Source: Clostridium sp. KNHs214
Lineage (GTDB): Bacteria; Bacillota; Clostridia; Clostridiales; Clostridiaceae
DNA length: 64,000 bases
NCBI RefSeq assembly: GCF_000744935.1
Contig: NZ_JQMW01000004.1
Coordinates: 384,795-448,794, forward strand
Reading direction: 5' to 3'
The notes under the pieces are model-generated. The model searched no databases. It was not told where the DNA came from and worked only from the letters and a program-made list of their open reading frames with translations. Numbering within the stretch: position 1 is the stretch's first letter; every line of letters begins with the position of its first letter. Positions 33,481-43,800 of the stretch are shown piece after piece. Both the position numbers and the translations under genes were made by a program.

Positions 33481-34598
33481 TCTCTATCAATAGAAAGCCC
33501 ACAACTGCATTTATAAACTCTATCAGATAGTTTTAAATCTTTCTTATATGCTCCACAACAGCTACACATTTTACTACTTGGATAGAATCTATCAACTATT
33601 CTTATCTCAATGCCATTTTGCTTAGCTTTTGAAATAAGTTTAATTCTAAATTCATAAAACTTTTGCCCAGAGATTGCCTTTGCTAAATGCCTATTCTTCA
33701 TCATTCCACTTACATTTAAATCTTCAATAGTTATAAAACTTGGTTTTTGTTTTATTAACTCATTCACTGTTTTATTTATGTAATCAGTTCTTATATTTGT
33801 AAGTCTTTGATGAAGTTTTTGTACCTTGACTATTTGTTTTTGGATATTTTGACGAGTAGCTTCTCCTTTCTCTTTTTTATTTCTTAATTTTAAACTTTCA
33901 TATTTCCTTGAAAGCTTTCTTTGCTCACGTTTTAGTTTCTTTTCTGCTTTTTTAACTGTTTTAGTTTTGTTAATATTCTTTTTAGTTACGCCATTATTAC
34001 AAATTGCAAAATCTTTTAGTCCAAGGTCTACGCCTATTCCTTCTGAATAAGGTTTATTATCTACTTTAATAGCTTCTTCAACTAAAATTGAAACAAAATA
34101 TCTATCTGCTTTTTGACTTACTGTACCACTTTTAACTATAGCGTTAACTGGAATGTATCCAAATTCTTTTAATCTAATCCAACCTAAGGTTGGAACTTTA
34201 ACCCTATGTCTTTCAATAGTCCAATCTGCTTTATTGTTCTTTGGAAAGTACGCTTTAACATCTTGATTTTTCTTTTTCTTAAATTTAGGAAAGCCGCTTT
34301 CCCCTTTAAAAAATTTCTTAAATGCTTTTTGTCCATTCATAATGGCTTGTTTAGTAGCTTTGGAAGACACTTCTTTAATCCAAGCTTTATCAGGATGATT
34401 AGGAATATATTTGTTATTAAGCCATTTAGAAAAATCCATACCACTAATAAATTTTTTCTCTTTTTCGTAAACTTCTTTATTATGAGCAATATAAAAATTG
34501 TATATGAACCTACTTACACCAATAGTTTGATGAATTTTAGTTATCTGTTCTTCTGTTGGTTTAATTTCTATTTTGTATGCTTTTTTCAACTTCTTCAT
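33429..34598 (-). CDS. tnpB: RNA-guided endonuclease TnpB (IS607/IS605 type)
   Basis: 389 aa, apparently intact. N-terminal helix-turn-helix OrfB region (KIEIKPTEEQITKIHQTIGV, YNFYIAHNKEVYEKEKK); RuvC-like residues are all present: Asp in GVDLGLKDFAICNNG, Glu in ITIEDLNVSGMMKN and Asp in IDRDLNASINL; zinc ribbon CSCCGAYKKDLKLSDRVYKCSC (four Cys). TnpB cuts DNA guided by the RNA from its own right end. ATG 34598 has GGAAG only one base away; TTG 34589 has better spacing and may be the real start. The preceding tnpA is only a fragment, so the element cannot move itself. Confidence 0.9.
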   Translation of the reverse strand: MKKLKKAYKIEIKPTEEQITKIHQTIGVSRFIYNFYIAHNKEVYEKEKKFISGMDFSKWLNNKYIPNHPDKAWIKEVSSKATKQAIMNGQKAFKKFFKGESGFPKFKKKKNQDVKAYFPKNNKADWTIERHRVKVPTLGWIRLKEFGYIPVNAIVKSGTVSQKADRYFVSILVEEAIKVDNKPYSEGIGVDLGLKDFAICNNGVTKKNINKTKTVKKAEKKLKREQRKLSRKYESLKLRNKKEKGEATRQNIQKQIVKVQKLHQRLTNIRTDYINKTVNELIKQKPSFITIEDLNVSGMMKNRHLAKAISGQKFYEFRIKLISKAKQNGIEIRIVDRFYPSSKMCSCCGAYKKDLKLSDRVYKCSCGLSIDRDLNASINLANAKEYKIA

Positions 34599-34604
34599 CT
34601 TCCT

Positions 34605-34772
34605 TTATCTTTTTCTTATATTTTCCTTGTATTGCTCATAAGTATAATATCTCCTATTTGTTGGTGTTCTAAATGCTTTTAATATTCCTTGGTTATCCCA
34701 TCTTTGCAATGTTCTAACTGATACATTAATTAATTCTGCAAATTCATTTGGTTTATAGTTATTATTCTTCAA
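34605..34772 (-). pseudogene. Remnant of IS607 serine recombinase tnpA (HTH only)
   Basis: A 55-codon frame from TTG 34772 to a stop at 34605. It encodes KPNEFAELINVSVRTLQRWD then a segment NQGILKAFRTPTNRRYYTYEQY, the MerR-like DNA-binding domain that begins IS607 TnpA proteins, and stops right after it at ENIRKR. The whole serine-recombinase catalytic domain (about 150 aa) is missing and tnpB begins 6 bp later. Either an internal deletion remnant or a retained small DNA-binding protein. Confidence 0.75.
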
Positions 34773-35027
34773 ATGTACTCACTTTCTTTTCATGAGTATA
34801 TTTTAAGTAACTAAAGCCACCTCCTGCCTATTTCAAAAACTAACATAACGGTAACTAACACACTGTACTATTTTTCTTCTATATCTTTATCAAGCTATTT
34901 CTAGTTGAGAGTTGGGAATTGTGAGTGGAAAGTTACTAGGTAAACAAACTGGCAAGCTAGCCAACTAGCACTCTAGCAAACTAACACTAGCCCACTGGCA
35001 CGCTAGCCAACTAATACTGGCCCACTA
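34773..35027. repeat. Gap upstream of the tnpB element with CTAGC short repeats
   Basis: From about 34935 to the U32 stop codon run degenerate units: GGCAAGCTAGCCAACTAGCA, CTCTAGCAAACTAACACTAG, CCCACTGGCACGCTAGCCAA, CTAATACTGGCCCACTATTA. On the minus strand they read GTGGGCTAGTGTTAGTTTGC and similar, directly after the stop. The left end of the IS607-type element must be near 34790-34840 but is not defined. Confidence 0.55.
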
Positions 35028-37448
35028 TTATTCCACTCCTCTTCTAAAGTGCCCCCTAGTATAATTATTAAACTCTCCTTGCCATATTCCTTCATTAAAG
35101 CTCTTTAGAACTTTACAGGCTTCTTCATAATTTTCATCAATAAAATCTATCCTAAAATATTTTATACCTATTTTCTTAATACTATCTAAATTAGGAATCA
35201 AATTACTACTTACGCTATTATATATATGGCTTCTACAGAAATCATCTGTAATTATAGGAAATTCTGCTCCAGTTCTATCCTTTATTACAAAGCTTCCACT
35301 CTTACATTTTCCATTACAATTTTTATCACTACTCATCCCCCCCATGACACTTCCTATAGGACAATATTGACTTACCATAAGCTCTGTCTTTCCATAAATA
35401 ACGTATTGCGCTGATATATCTGCATTTTTTAATATATCTTTTATTTCTTCCCTGTTTAATTCTACGCTTAAAGCACATAAATCCAACAAATTATCATAAA
35501 AATTCAGTGCTTTACTATTAAATATATTGAGCTTATAATCGCCTATTATGGAAGTTCTGCCTTTAAATTTATTAATTATACCTAAATTGGCTGTTATAAT
35601 ACCTAGTATTTTATCTACATTCTTTTCTATATAATCGCAAGTCTTGATAAATTCCCCCTCTTTTAATATATTAGGTATTTTTAAATAAACCTTTTGACCT
35701 AAACTTTCTAAATTAAATTTTTCATTTTTTATAAATGCATCTACGCATATACTTTTTATATTCATATCTAAAGCTGCTTTTAACTGTTCCTTTGTAGAAA
35801 CTAAAACCAGGCACTGGTCAATATTTTTCACTTCTGCTTCATTTTTACCTATTTTTTTATCTATTTTCTCATCTGTTTTCCCGCCTATGTTTCCACCTAT
35901 GTTTTTATGTTCATTTACAACTTCAAATAGCTTTTCCCTAGAATTTGCTTCTTTAATATTATCATATATCTCCTGCACTAGTTCACGTCTCACATTATTT
36001 ATAGAAGACATAGGCATAAACCCTTCTTCATAACATGAAAATTCCACTGGATAAAATTCAAAAGGCGTATCTTTGGTTTTACAAAGATTTTCTACAATCC
36101 TATGCTGATCTAAAGGTCTCTTAAGTGCCTTTTGCACCACATCTCCTTGAATTTCTATTTTATTACCATTAAACTCTGTGCTAATTTCTATTTTCTCACC
36201 TATTTTAAACTTAACCTTTAATGGCATATCCACTCTCTTGCCGTAGGGACTCTTATAGTAAAGACTTAAACTTTCTAAAAGTTCTACATCAGAAGTTTTA
36301 TAAAGAGTATCTCCATTTTTATAATTGTAAGGGAATATTTTAACCACATCCCCTTTATAGGCTTTTTCTACACTTTTTTCATTTTTGATTATTTTTGATA
36401 CTGCAAAGCCTTTATCCCTAAATCTAACTCCATCTCCCACTTTCAAATCCTTTTGAAGCGTAATAAGTCCATCATTATCACTTTTACCTAATAATACGCC
36501 TGTATTTTTAGGAAAATTATATGCCATCATGTTCTTTCCTTCATTTTTAAACATATATCCCTTAGAAAAACCTTCTCTATTAAAAAGCTGCATAAGTTTG
36601 TTTACACCAGAATGTACATATTCCTCATCTATATAACCTTTTTCATATATGCTATCCAAAGCTTTTCTATAAATGCTCACTACTCCAGCCACGTATTCTG
36701 GTCTTTTCATTCTTCCCTCTATCTTTAGTGAAGACGTTCCACTATGAACTAATTCCTTTAAAAAATCTAAGCTGCATATATCTTTAGGGCTTAAAAGATA
36801 TCCCTTTTTTTCTTCTCCTGTAATCTTATTTATAATATTATAAGGGAGTCTGCAAGGTTGAGCGCACCTGCCTCTATTTCCACTTCTTCCACCAATCATA
36901 CTACTCATAAGACATTGACCAGAATAGCATATGCAAAGAGCACCATGGACAAAAACTTCAGTCTCTATATTTAAATCTTTCGATATATATTCAATCTCCT
37001 TAAGTGACATTTCTCTAGCTAAAACTACCCTCTCTACTCCTAAAGAGCACATAAGTTTTGCCCCTTCTCCATTGTGCACGGTAGTTTGGGTAGAAGAGTG
37101 CACTGGAAAGCCTGGGAACTTCTCCTTAATAATTTTTATAATTGCCATATCTTGAACTATAAGGGCATCAACCCCTACACTATATAAAAACCCTATATAC
37201 TCTGTAAGCTCTTTAAGTTCTTTTTCTTTTATTAAAGTATTAACGGTTATATATACCTTTACCCCATAAGCATGACAATAATTTACTGCATTTATCATAG
37301 TTTCCTCATCAAAATTAGAGGCATAGGCTCTTGCGGAGAATTTATTTCCTCCTAAATATACTGCATCTGCTCCTGCCTGTACTGCTGCATATAAACTTTC
37401 TAAACTTCCTGCTGGTGCTAATATTTCTATTTTTCTTTCTGCATCCAT
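35028..37448 (-). CDS. U32 family peptidase with DUF3656 C-terminal region
   Basis: 806 aa. N-terminal U32 TIM-barrel: EILAPAGSLESLYAAVQAGA, DAVYLGGNKFSARAYASNF, VHSSTQTTVHN, EVFVHGALCICYSGQCLMSS, GGRSGNRGRCAQPCR (conserved Cys cluster for an Fe-S site), then SPKDICSLDFLKEL and SLKIEGRMKRPEYVA. DUF3656 (collagenase-like middle) and a C-terminal extension with further Cys (MGGMSSDKNCNGKCKSG). E. coli relatives RlhA and TrhP hydroxylate RNA rather than cut protein, so an RNA-modification role is as likely as peptidase. ATG 37448. Originally probably next to mutS2 before the tnpB insertion. Confidence 0.9.
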   Translation of the reverse strand: MDAERKIEILAPAGSLESLYAAVQAGADAVYLGGNKFSARAYASNFDEETMINAVNYCHAYGVKVYITVNTLIKEKELKELTEYIGFLYSVGVDALIVQDMAIIKIIKEKFPGFPVHSSTQTTVHNGEGAKLMCSLGVERVVLAREMSLKEIEYISKDLNIETEVFVHGALCICYSGQCLMSSMIGGRSGNRGRCAQPCRLPYNIINKITGEEKKGYLLSPKDICSLDFLKELVHSGTSSLKIEGRMKRPEYVAGVVSIYRKALDSIYEKGYIDEEYVHSGVNKLMQLFNREGFSKGYMFKNEGKNMMAYNFPKNTGVLLGKSDNDGLITLQKDLKVGDGVRFRDKGFAVSKIIKNEKSVEKAYKGDVVKIFPYNYKNGDTLYKTSDVELLESLSLYYKSPYGKRVDMPLKVKFKIGEKIEISTEFNGNKIEIQGDVVQKALKRPLDQHRIVENLCKTKDTPFEFYPVEFSCYEEGFMPMSSINNVRRELVQEIYDNIKEANSREKLFEVVNEHKNIGGNIGGKTDEKIDKKIGKNEAEVKNIDQCLVLVSTKEQLKAALDMNIKSICVDAFIKNEKFNLESLGQKVYLKIPNILKEGEFIKTCDYIEKNVDKILGIITANLGIINKFKGRTSIIGDYKLNIFNSKALNFYDNLLDLCALSVELNREEIKDILKNADISAQYVIYGKTELMVSQYCPIGSVMGGMSSDKNCNGKCKSGSFVIKDRTGAEFPIITDDFCRSHIYNSVSSNLIPNLDSIKKIGIKYFRIDFIDENYEEACKVLKSFNEGIWQGEFNNYTRGHFRRGVE

Positions 37449-37586
37449 TAAAATCTCTCCTAATATGTAATCCTACTCAACTTTCGCACATATATTTTTA
37501 AATTTATATTTTATAACTGCTAAAGTTGAATCATGTTATATTTATTATACACTAAATAACAAGAGCTTACTAAAGGAAGAAATAAA

Positions 37587-37623
37587 AAGCCCATGAAATT
37601 TTAGATTTCATAGGCTTTTTATA
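37587..37623 (-). terminator. Terminator of the oppA-like gene
   Basis: AAAAAGCCcATGAAAT pairs with ATTTCATaGGCTTTTT (one mismatch) over a 5-base loop; on the minus strand the stem ends in TTTTTATTT. It starts 4 bp past the lipoprotein gene. Confidence 0.88.
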
Positions 37624-37626
37624 AAA

Positions 37627-39318
37627 TTATTTATCTCTACCTTGTGTATATGCATATTTAAATTCTCTAACTCCAAATAAAGGATTCATTAAATTCTTAA
37701 CATATTTATAAACATACATATTTCTCTTAGTATATAGTTTTGGTGCTACAACTGCTTCATCATAAACTAACATTTTTTCTGCTTCCTTATATAATTCTAA
37801 TCTTTTCTTTTCATCTAAAGTTATTCTAGCTTCTTTAACTATTTCATCATACTTTTTACTTTGCCATCCAGTTGGTATCATATCTGCGCCTGTTATAAAT
37901 AAATCAAATAAAGCACTTGGATCATTGTAATCTGCTCCCCAAATTAATCCTGCCATCTGATAATCGTATTCATTTATTCTCTTTTGGAATACTGGCCATT
38001 CAACATATTCTGATTTAACATTTATTCCCAATTTCTTTTTAAACATTTGCTGATCGTATTCTGCACCAGTCCTTGTTCCTTGATTAGTACCTGAATATAA
38101 TACAGTTATTGTTATCTTCGATGGATCTGAATCCATACCTAATTCTTTTAATCCTTTAACCAAAAGAGCTTTAGGGTCTGGATTATCCTGTTTTAATTTT
38201 TTTGCTGGTTCTTCATTAGCCATCTTCCTATATTCACCATTAGCTCCCATTTGAACTTTTGGAGGACACCAGCCATAACCTGCTTCATATTGCCCATGGA
38301 ATATAACTTTAGCTATATCTTCCCTATCCATAGCTATAGAAAATGCCTTTCTGATATTTACATTTTTGAATAATTTATCTTTAGTATTAAAAAATTCAAA
38401 ACTTATGTCTGGATTATATCCCTTTACTATATCAAATTTATTAGTATTATCTAATTTTTTTATCCACTCTGGCTTAGTTATTTCTAAAGCATCCACAGAT
38501 CCATTATACACAGAATTAGCTGCTGAATTTCCATCTTTTATCATTTTTAAGTTTACTTTGTCTAGTTTTACTGAATCCTTATCCCAATAATCTTTATTTT
38601 TCTCTAGCACTATTTCACTACTATGCTCCCATTTTTTCATAACAAAGGGACCACAAAATGCAAGTTTATCTAATTCAGTACCATACTTTTCTCCATGCTT
38701 TTCAATTAAATCTTGTCTTTGAGGCAACATTACTCTAAAATATGATATACCTAAGAAATATGAGCATGGACCTTTTAATTCAAATTTTAATGTCTTATCA
38801 TCTACTGCTTTTACTCCTATTGAATCTACACTTCCTTTACCAGCCATACATTCATCTGCACCTTTTATTGGTGATAGTAAAAATGCATAAGTCGAACCTG
38901 TCTTTGGATTAATGGTTCTCTTTATACCATATTCAAAATCCTTTGCAGTAACCTTTTTTCCATCAGACCACTTATTATCTCGTAAATGAAATGTCCATTC
39001 TGTTCCATCATTATTAGTTTCCCATTTTTCTGCTGCTGCTGGTTTTATAATATCATTACCATTTTTATCCTGTTCAAGTCTTGTAAGCGGCTCAGTAACC
39101 TCTTTCAATATTTGATAAGAAACATCATCATTACCAACAGAAGCATCTAATGTCTTTGGTTCTTCACTCACTACTAAATTCAAATACTGATCCTTATCTA
39201 TTTTCTCCCCGTTTGAAGCAGTTTTACCTTGATCATCTTTACTGCCGCATCCTAATAACGCTGTAGAAAAAATTAAAGTTGTTCCTAATACTAAAGATAT
39301 TAGCTTTTTACTTCTCAA
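37627..39318 (-). CDS. Oligopeptide ABC transporter substrate-binding lipoprotein (OppA-like)
   Basis: Start TTG 39318, set by the GGGGGGATG ribosome site; the TTG at 39333 lies before that site. 563 aa with lipobox STALLGC followed by GSKDDQGK. SBP family 5 features: LNLVVSEEPKTLDASVGNDD, EPLTRLEQDKNG, WTFHLRDNKWSDGKKVTAKD, FEYGIKRTINPKTG, VNIRKAFSIAMDRE. It would deliver peptides to an Opp permease; no permease or ATPase genes are adjacent, so it is an orphan receptor using a distant transporter. Its upstream region repeats GAAAACCTTTTCTA at 39355 and 39472. Confidence 0.92.
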   Translation of the reverse strand: MRSKKLISLVLGTTLIFSTALLGCGSKDDQGKTASNGEKIDKDQYLNLVVSEEPKTLDASVGNDDVSYQILKEVTEPLTRLEQDKNGNDIIKPAAAEKWETNNDGTEWTFHLRDNKWSDGKKVTAKDFEYGIKRTINPKTGSTYAFLLSPIKGADECMAGKGSVDSIGVKAVDDKTLKFELKGPCSYFLGISYFRVMLPQRQDLIEKHGEKYGTELDKLAFCGPFVMKKWEHSSEIVLEKNKDYWDKDSVKLDKVNLKMIKDGNSAANSVYNGSVDALEITKPEWIKKLDNTNKFDIVKGYNPDISFEFFNTKDKLFKNVNIRKAFSIAMDREDIAKVIFHGQYEAGYGWCPPKVQMGANGEYRKMANEEPAKKLKQDNPDPKALLVKGLKELGMDSDPSKITITVLYSGTNQGTRTGAEYDQQMFKKKLGINVKSEYVEWPVFQKRINEYDYQMAGLIWGADYNDPSALFDLFITGADMIPTGWQSKKYDEIVKEARITLDEKKRLELYKEAEKMLVYDEAVVAPKLYTKRNMYVYKYVKNLMNPLFGVREFKYAYTQGRDK

Positions 39319-39594
39319 TTTACATCCCCCCAAGTAAATTTAATTCTATTCTTGAAAACCTTTTCTAAAGGGCATAAAAAAAATGTATCTACATATGACT
39401 TATTGCAAAGTATTTTACTAATAATGATGTCTAAGTACATATGTTAATAGTAAGTTCTCTTCAAGAATACGAAAACCTTTTCTATATAAATGATACTACT
39501 TAAAATAAAATATGTCAATATTGTTATTCCTATCACAAAACTTTCCACGAAAAATTTTATTTTTGCTCATTTTATCAGCATCTTTTTCAAATTA
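39319..39594. other. Upstream region of the oppA-like gene
   Basis: About 275 bp noncoding. Contains a direct repeat GAAAACCTTTTCTA (about 39355 and 39472) and the word GTACATATG twice in related context; a regulatory role is possible but no known riboswitch or operator was recognised. Confidence 0.3.
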
Positions 39595-39730
39595 AGTACA
39601 TGAAAAGTAATAACAAGTCAAAGTTGCTAGTATATTTTGTGTCAGACAAGGAAATAGGTTCCGCCGCTAGTAGAACTATAGCCGGGTTCTGCTTACGCAG
39701 TATGACGCAAAATAGACTAGCATACTGAGC
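39595..39730. repeat. Intergenic inverted-repeat element, family 2, copy 2
   Basis: Matches 14866-15003. GCTAGTATATTTTGTGTCA (39626-39644) is an imperfect inverse of TGACGCAAAATAGACTAGC (39703-39721); GGTTCTGCTTACGCAG forms a small internal hairpin. Located between oppA and the glycosyltransferase gene. Confidence 0.65.
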
Positions 39731-39768
39731 AGTTTGGGTAAGCCCATAATATTAAGCTCTAAATATTT

Positions 39769-40770
39769 CTATTTCACACTATTTAATGTCTCTAAATAGC
39801 CTTCATACACTTTTTTTATACTATTATTCCAATTGTAATGTTTATTTACATATTCTTTTAAAGTATAATCTTTCTTTTTATACATAGCACTTTCTAAAGA
39901 CGTTAGTATACTTTTCTCATCATAAGGATTACAATAATAAGCCATATCCTTAAAATACTCTGCAGCGCATCCTTCATTGGTGGATACTATATTACATCCA
40001 CTAGCAGCTGCTTCTAGTGATGACATTCCTGGTTTCTCTACAAAACTAACTAACGCATGTACTTTTGCAAATCTATAGGCATTATATATATTGTAACTAT
40101 CCATAAACCCTAGATACATTACATTTTTATATTCTATACATTTTTTAAAATATTCCTTATTTTTAACCTGCCCAATTATAACTAATTGGATCCCTAGCTT
40201 TTCACATATTTTTGCTAGCATTAACTGATTTTTTTTAGGTGATATTCTTCCAACACAAAGCACATACTTATTTAGTTTATATCTTTCTCTAAAATTATAT
40301 AGTGGTATATCTTCATGCTCAACTTCTACTCCAGTGTACACAAGCTCTACCGCATCACCACATATTCCAAATTTCCTTATAAGCATTTCCTTTTCCATAT
40401 AGCTATTTGCAAATACCCTATCACAGCTTTTTAATATCTCTTCCCTATATAAATTAGATTTTTTCCACAAATTTAATTTTTCATCATCTTTTTTATATAA
40501 ATAGTATTTCTCTATATCCCAATAAATAGGTGATATTACCACTGGCTTTTTAGCTATATGGGCAATTCTATAATATTTATATATTTCACCTACCCTAGTT
40601 AAATTAAATAAATGAATAATATCATACTGTGAATAATCACTTATATGTCCATTGTCTATATGCACCTGTATTCCTTTTTCTTTTAGATATTGGTAAGTTT
40701 TCAGTACCTGCTTAGAATCCCCTTCAAAATTTCTCATGTAATCTTCTCTTGTGCATAATAATACCTTCAT
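39769..40770 (-). CDS. Glycosyltransferase family 4 protein
   Basis: 333 aa, GT-B fold. N-terminal part KVLLCTREDYMRNFEGDSKQ, with DIIHLFNLTRVGEIYKYYRI; C-terminal GT1/GT4 domain with YVLCVGRISPKKNQLMLAKI, KYKNVMYLGFMD-like KNVMYLGFMDSYNIYNAYR and the nucleotide-sugar site VEKPGMSSLEAAASGCNIVS followed by TNEGCAAEYF. No membrane segment. It sits next to the wall-hydrolase genes and could glycosylate surface polymers or proteins; donor and acceptor unknown. ATG 40770 with AGGGGGAGGG. Confidence 0.9.
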   Translation of the reverse strand: MKVLLCTREDYMRNFEGDSKQVLKTYQYLKEKGIQVHIDNGHISDYSQYDIIHLFNLTRVGEIYKYYRIAHIAKKPVVISPIYWDIEKYYLYKKDDEKLNLWKKSNLYREEILKSCDRVFANSYMEKEMLIRKFGICGDAVELVYTGVEVEHEDIPLYNFRERYKLNKYVLCVGRISPKKNQLMLAKICEKLGIQLVIIGQVKNKEYFKKCIEYKNVMYLGFMDSYNIYNAYRFAKVHALVSFVEKPGMSSLEAAASGCNIVSTNEGCAAEYFKDMAYYCNPYDEKSILTSLESAMYKKKDYTLKEYVNKHYNWNNSIKKVYEGYLETLNSVK

Positions 40771-40841
40771 TATGCCCTCCCCCTATTAAGTTTATCTTTT
40801 AAATATTACTATGCAATAGATAAAGTAAATATAACAAAATA

Positions 40842-40868
40842 CCTTCTTAGTGTATTTCCCTAAGAAGG
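40842..40868 (-). terminator. Terminator of the amidase gene
   Basis: CCTTCTTAG (40842-40850) pairs with CTAAGAAGG (40860-40868); followed on the minus strand by TATTTTGTTATATTT, 25 bp after the amidase stop codon. Confidence 0.8.
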
Positions 40869-40892
40869 CATTCTAATTACTAAACTATCAAA

Positions 40893-43800
40893 TTATATAC
40901 CAAAAAAACTACGTATTGCATCTCTTATTTTTTCTGCCATTTTATACTGCATAGCAGGATTAGCAACTTTTCTAACTTCATCATAATTACTTATAAATCC
41001 TGCTTCCAAAAGCACAGATGGTACCTTAGCCGCTTTAGTTACATACAAATTGTGATCTAATGTCCCTCTATTAGAAAACCCTAAATTACTTAATGAATCT
41101 ACTATTTTTTTCGCCAGTATTTGGCTGTCTTTAGCTTGTTGACACGGCGTTGAATCATATGTTATACCATCTTTCTCATATGTTCCCGAATTATCTATTT
41201 CAGGTCTATAGGAACTATAATGTGCACTTATTCCATGTGCAGATGCTCCTGATGAATCATGGTGTATACTTAAGAATAAATCAGCATATATACCATTAGC
41301 TACATTAATCCTATTCTGTAGATCTTGTGATACAGTTATTTGGCTATTTCGTTCTGGAATAATGTCTCTTGTATAAATAACTTTTATACCTATCTTAGAT
41401 AATAATTCTCCAACTTTTCTTGTTAAGGATTCATTTAACTCTGCTTCTTTATATATTCTATCACTTGATATAGTTCCTGGATCAATTCCCCCATGACCTG
41501 CATCTAAAACTATTACTAATCCATCTTTTTTTACATCTATATCCGTATATTTAACTGCTTCATATGCTTTATTACTCTTGGAGTCTCTCACATGTACGTT
41601 TATTTCAAATCTTCCCTTATATGTTGGAGTCCATGTTACTGTATTTTTACTGCTATAATCCTGAATAATTGTCCATTTTCCTGTTTCTAAATCTCCTATC
41701 CAGAATCTATATTGGGCTCCATTTGTACTTACTGCTTTAGATGTAATTGTTATAGCATTTCCTACTTTATAATCATTTGTACTTAAATTTAAGCCTGTGA
41801 TTTGCGTAGGTATTTCTTTATTCTTTACATCTATATCCGTATATTTAACTGCTTCATATGCCTTACTACTCTTGGAATCTCTCACATGCACGTTTATTTC
41901 AAATCTTCCCTTATATGTTGGGGTCCATGTTACTGTATTTTTACTGCTATAATCCTGAATAATTGTCCATTTTCCTGTTTCTAAATCTCCTATCCAGAAT
42001 CTATATTGGGCTCCATTTGTACTTACTGCTTTAGATGTAATTGTTATAGCATTTCCTACTTTATAATCATTTGTACTTAAATTTAAGCCTGTGATTTGCG
42101 TAGGTATTTCTTTATTCTTTACATCTATATCTATATGTTTAACTGCTTCATATGCTTTATTACTCTTGGAGTCTCTCACATGTACGTTTATTTCAAATCT
42201 TCCCTTATATGTTGGAGTCCATGTTACTGTATTTTTACTGCTATAATCCTGAATAATTGTCCATTTTCCTGTTTCTAAATCTCCTATCCAGAATCTATAT
42301 TGGGCTCCATTTGTACTTACTGCTTTAGATGTAATTGTTATAGCATTTCCTACTTTATAATCATTTGTACTTAAATTTAAGCCTGTGATTTGCGTAGGTA
42401 TTTCTTTATTCTTTACATCTATATCCGTATATTTAACTGCTTCATATGCTTTATTACTCTTGGAGTCTCTCACATGTACGTTTATTTCAAATCTTCCCTT
42501 ATATGTTGGAGTCCATGTTACTGTATTTTTACTGCTATAATCCTGAATAATTGTCCATTTTCCTGTTTCTAAATCTCCTATCCAGAATCTATATTGGGCT
42601 CCATTTGTACTTACTGCTTTAGATGTAATTGTTATAGCATTTCCTACTTTATAATCATTTGTACTTAAATTTAAGCCTGTGATTTGCGTAGGTATTTCTT
42701 TATTCTTTACATCTATATCCGTATATTTAACTGCTTCATATGCCTTACTACTCTTGGAATCTCTCACATGCACGTTTATTTCAAATCTTCCCTTATATGT
42801 TGGGGTCCATGTTACTGTATTTTTACTGCTATAATCCTGAATAATTGTCCATTTTCCTGTTTCTAAATCTCCTATCCAGAATCTATATTGGGCTCCATTT
42901 GTACTTACTGCTTTAGATGTAATTGTTATAGCATTTCCTACTTTATAATCATTTGTACTTAAATTTAAGCCTGTGATTTGCGTAGGTATTTCTTTATTCT
43001 TTACATCTATATCTATATGTTTAACTGCTTCATATGCTTTATTACTCTTGGAGTCTCTCACATGTACGTTTATTTCAAATCTTCCCTTATATGTTGGAGT
43101 CCATGTTACTGTATTTTTACTGCTATAATCCTGAATAATTGTCCATTTTCCTGTTTCTAAATCTCCTATCCAGAATCTATATTGGGCTCCATTTGTACTT
43201 ACTGCTTTAGATGTAATTGTTATAGCATTTCCTACTTTATAATCATTTGTACTTAAATTTAAACCTGTGATTTGCGTAGGTATTTCTTTATTCTTTACAT
43301 CTATATCCGTATATTTAACTGCTTCATATGCCTTACTACTCTTGGAGTCTCTCACATGCACGTTTATTTCAAATCTTCCCTTATATGTTGGGGTCCATGT
43401 TACTGTATTTTTACTGCTATAATCCTGAATAATTGTCCATTTTCCTGTTTCTAAATCTCCTATCCAGAATCTATATTGGGCTCCATTTGTACTTACTGCA
43501 TTTGCTGTAGCTGTTATGGAACTTCCTACTTTATAATCACTTGCGCTCAAATTTAGACTTTTAATACTAGTTTCTAGTTTCCCTTGAATATTATTAAACA
43601 TAGAAAGTATATTATATCCATAATTTGCCTGTGTAGCCCATCCTAGTCCATTAGGATTTTCTTTAATACCTAACCACTCTAAATACTCCGCAGACTTTCG
43701 TTTTACATAAGAAAATCTAGGATCTACACAAGAATTTTTAAGAGATTGATCTGAAGCATACGCTTTTAAATGTTGTATTACTGCTCTTATTCCAGTTCTT

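Noticed and set aside
34935..35030. Possible CRISPR-like array of CTAGC words
   Set aside because: Units are 8-12 bp, degenerate and contiguous, without unique spacers or cas genes.
41802..43454. Six 60-aa plus-strand ORFs at 294-bp spacing
   Set aside because: Antisense shadows of the amidase repeat units; not genes and not a CRISPR array (units are coding and 294 bp long without spacers).
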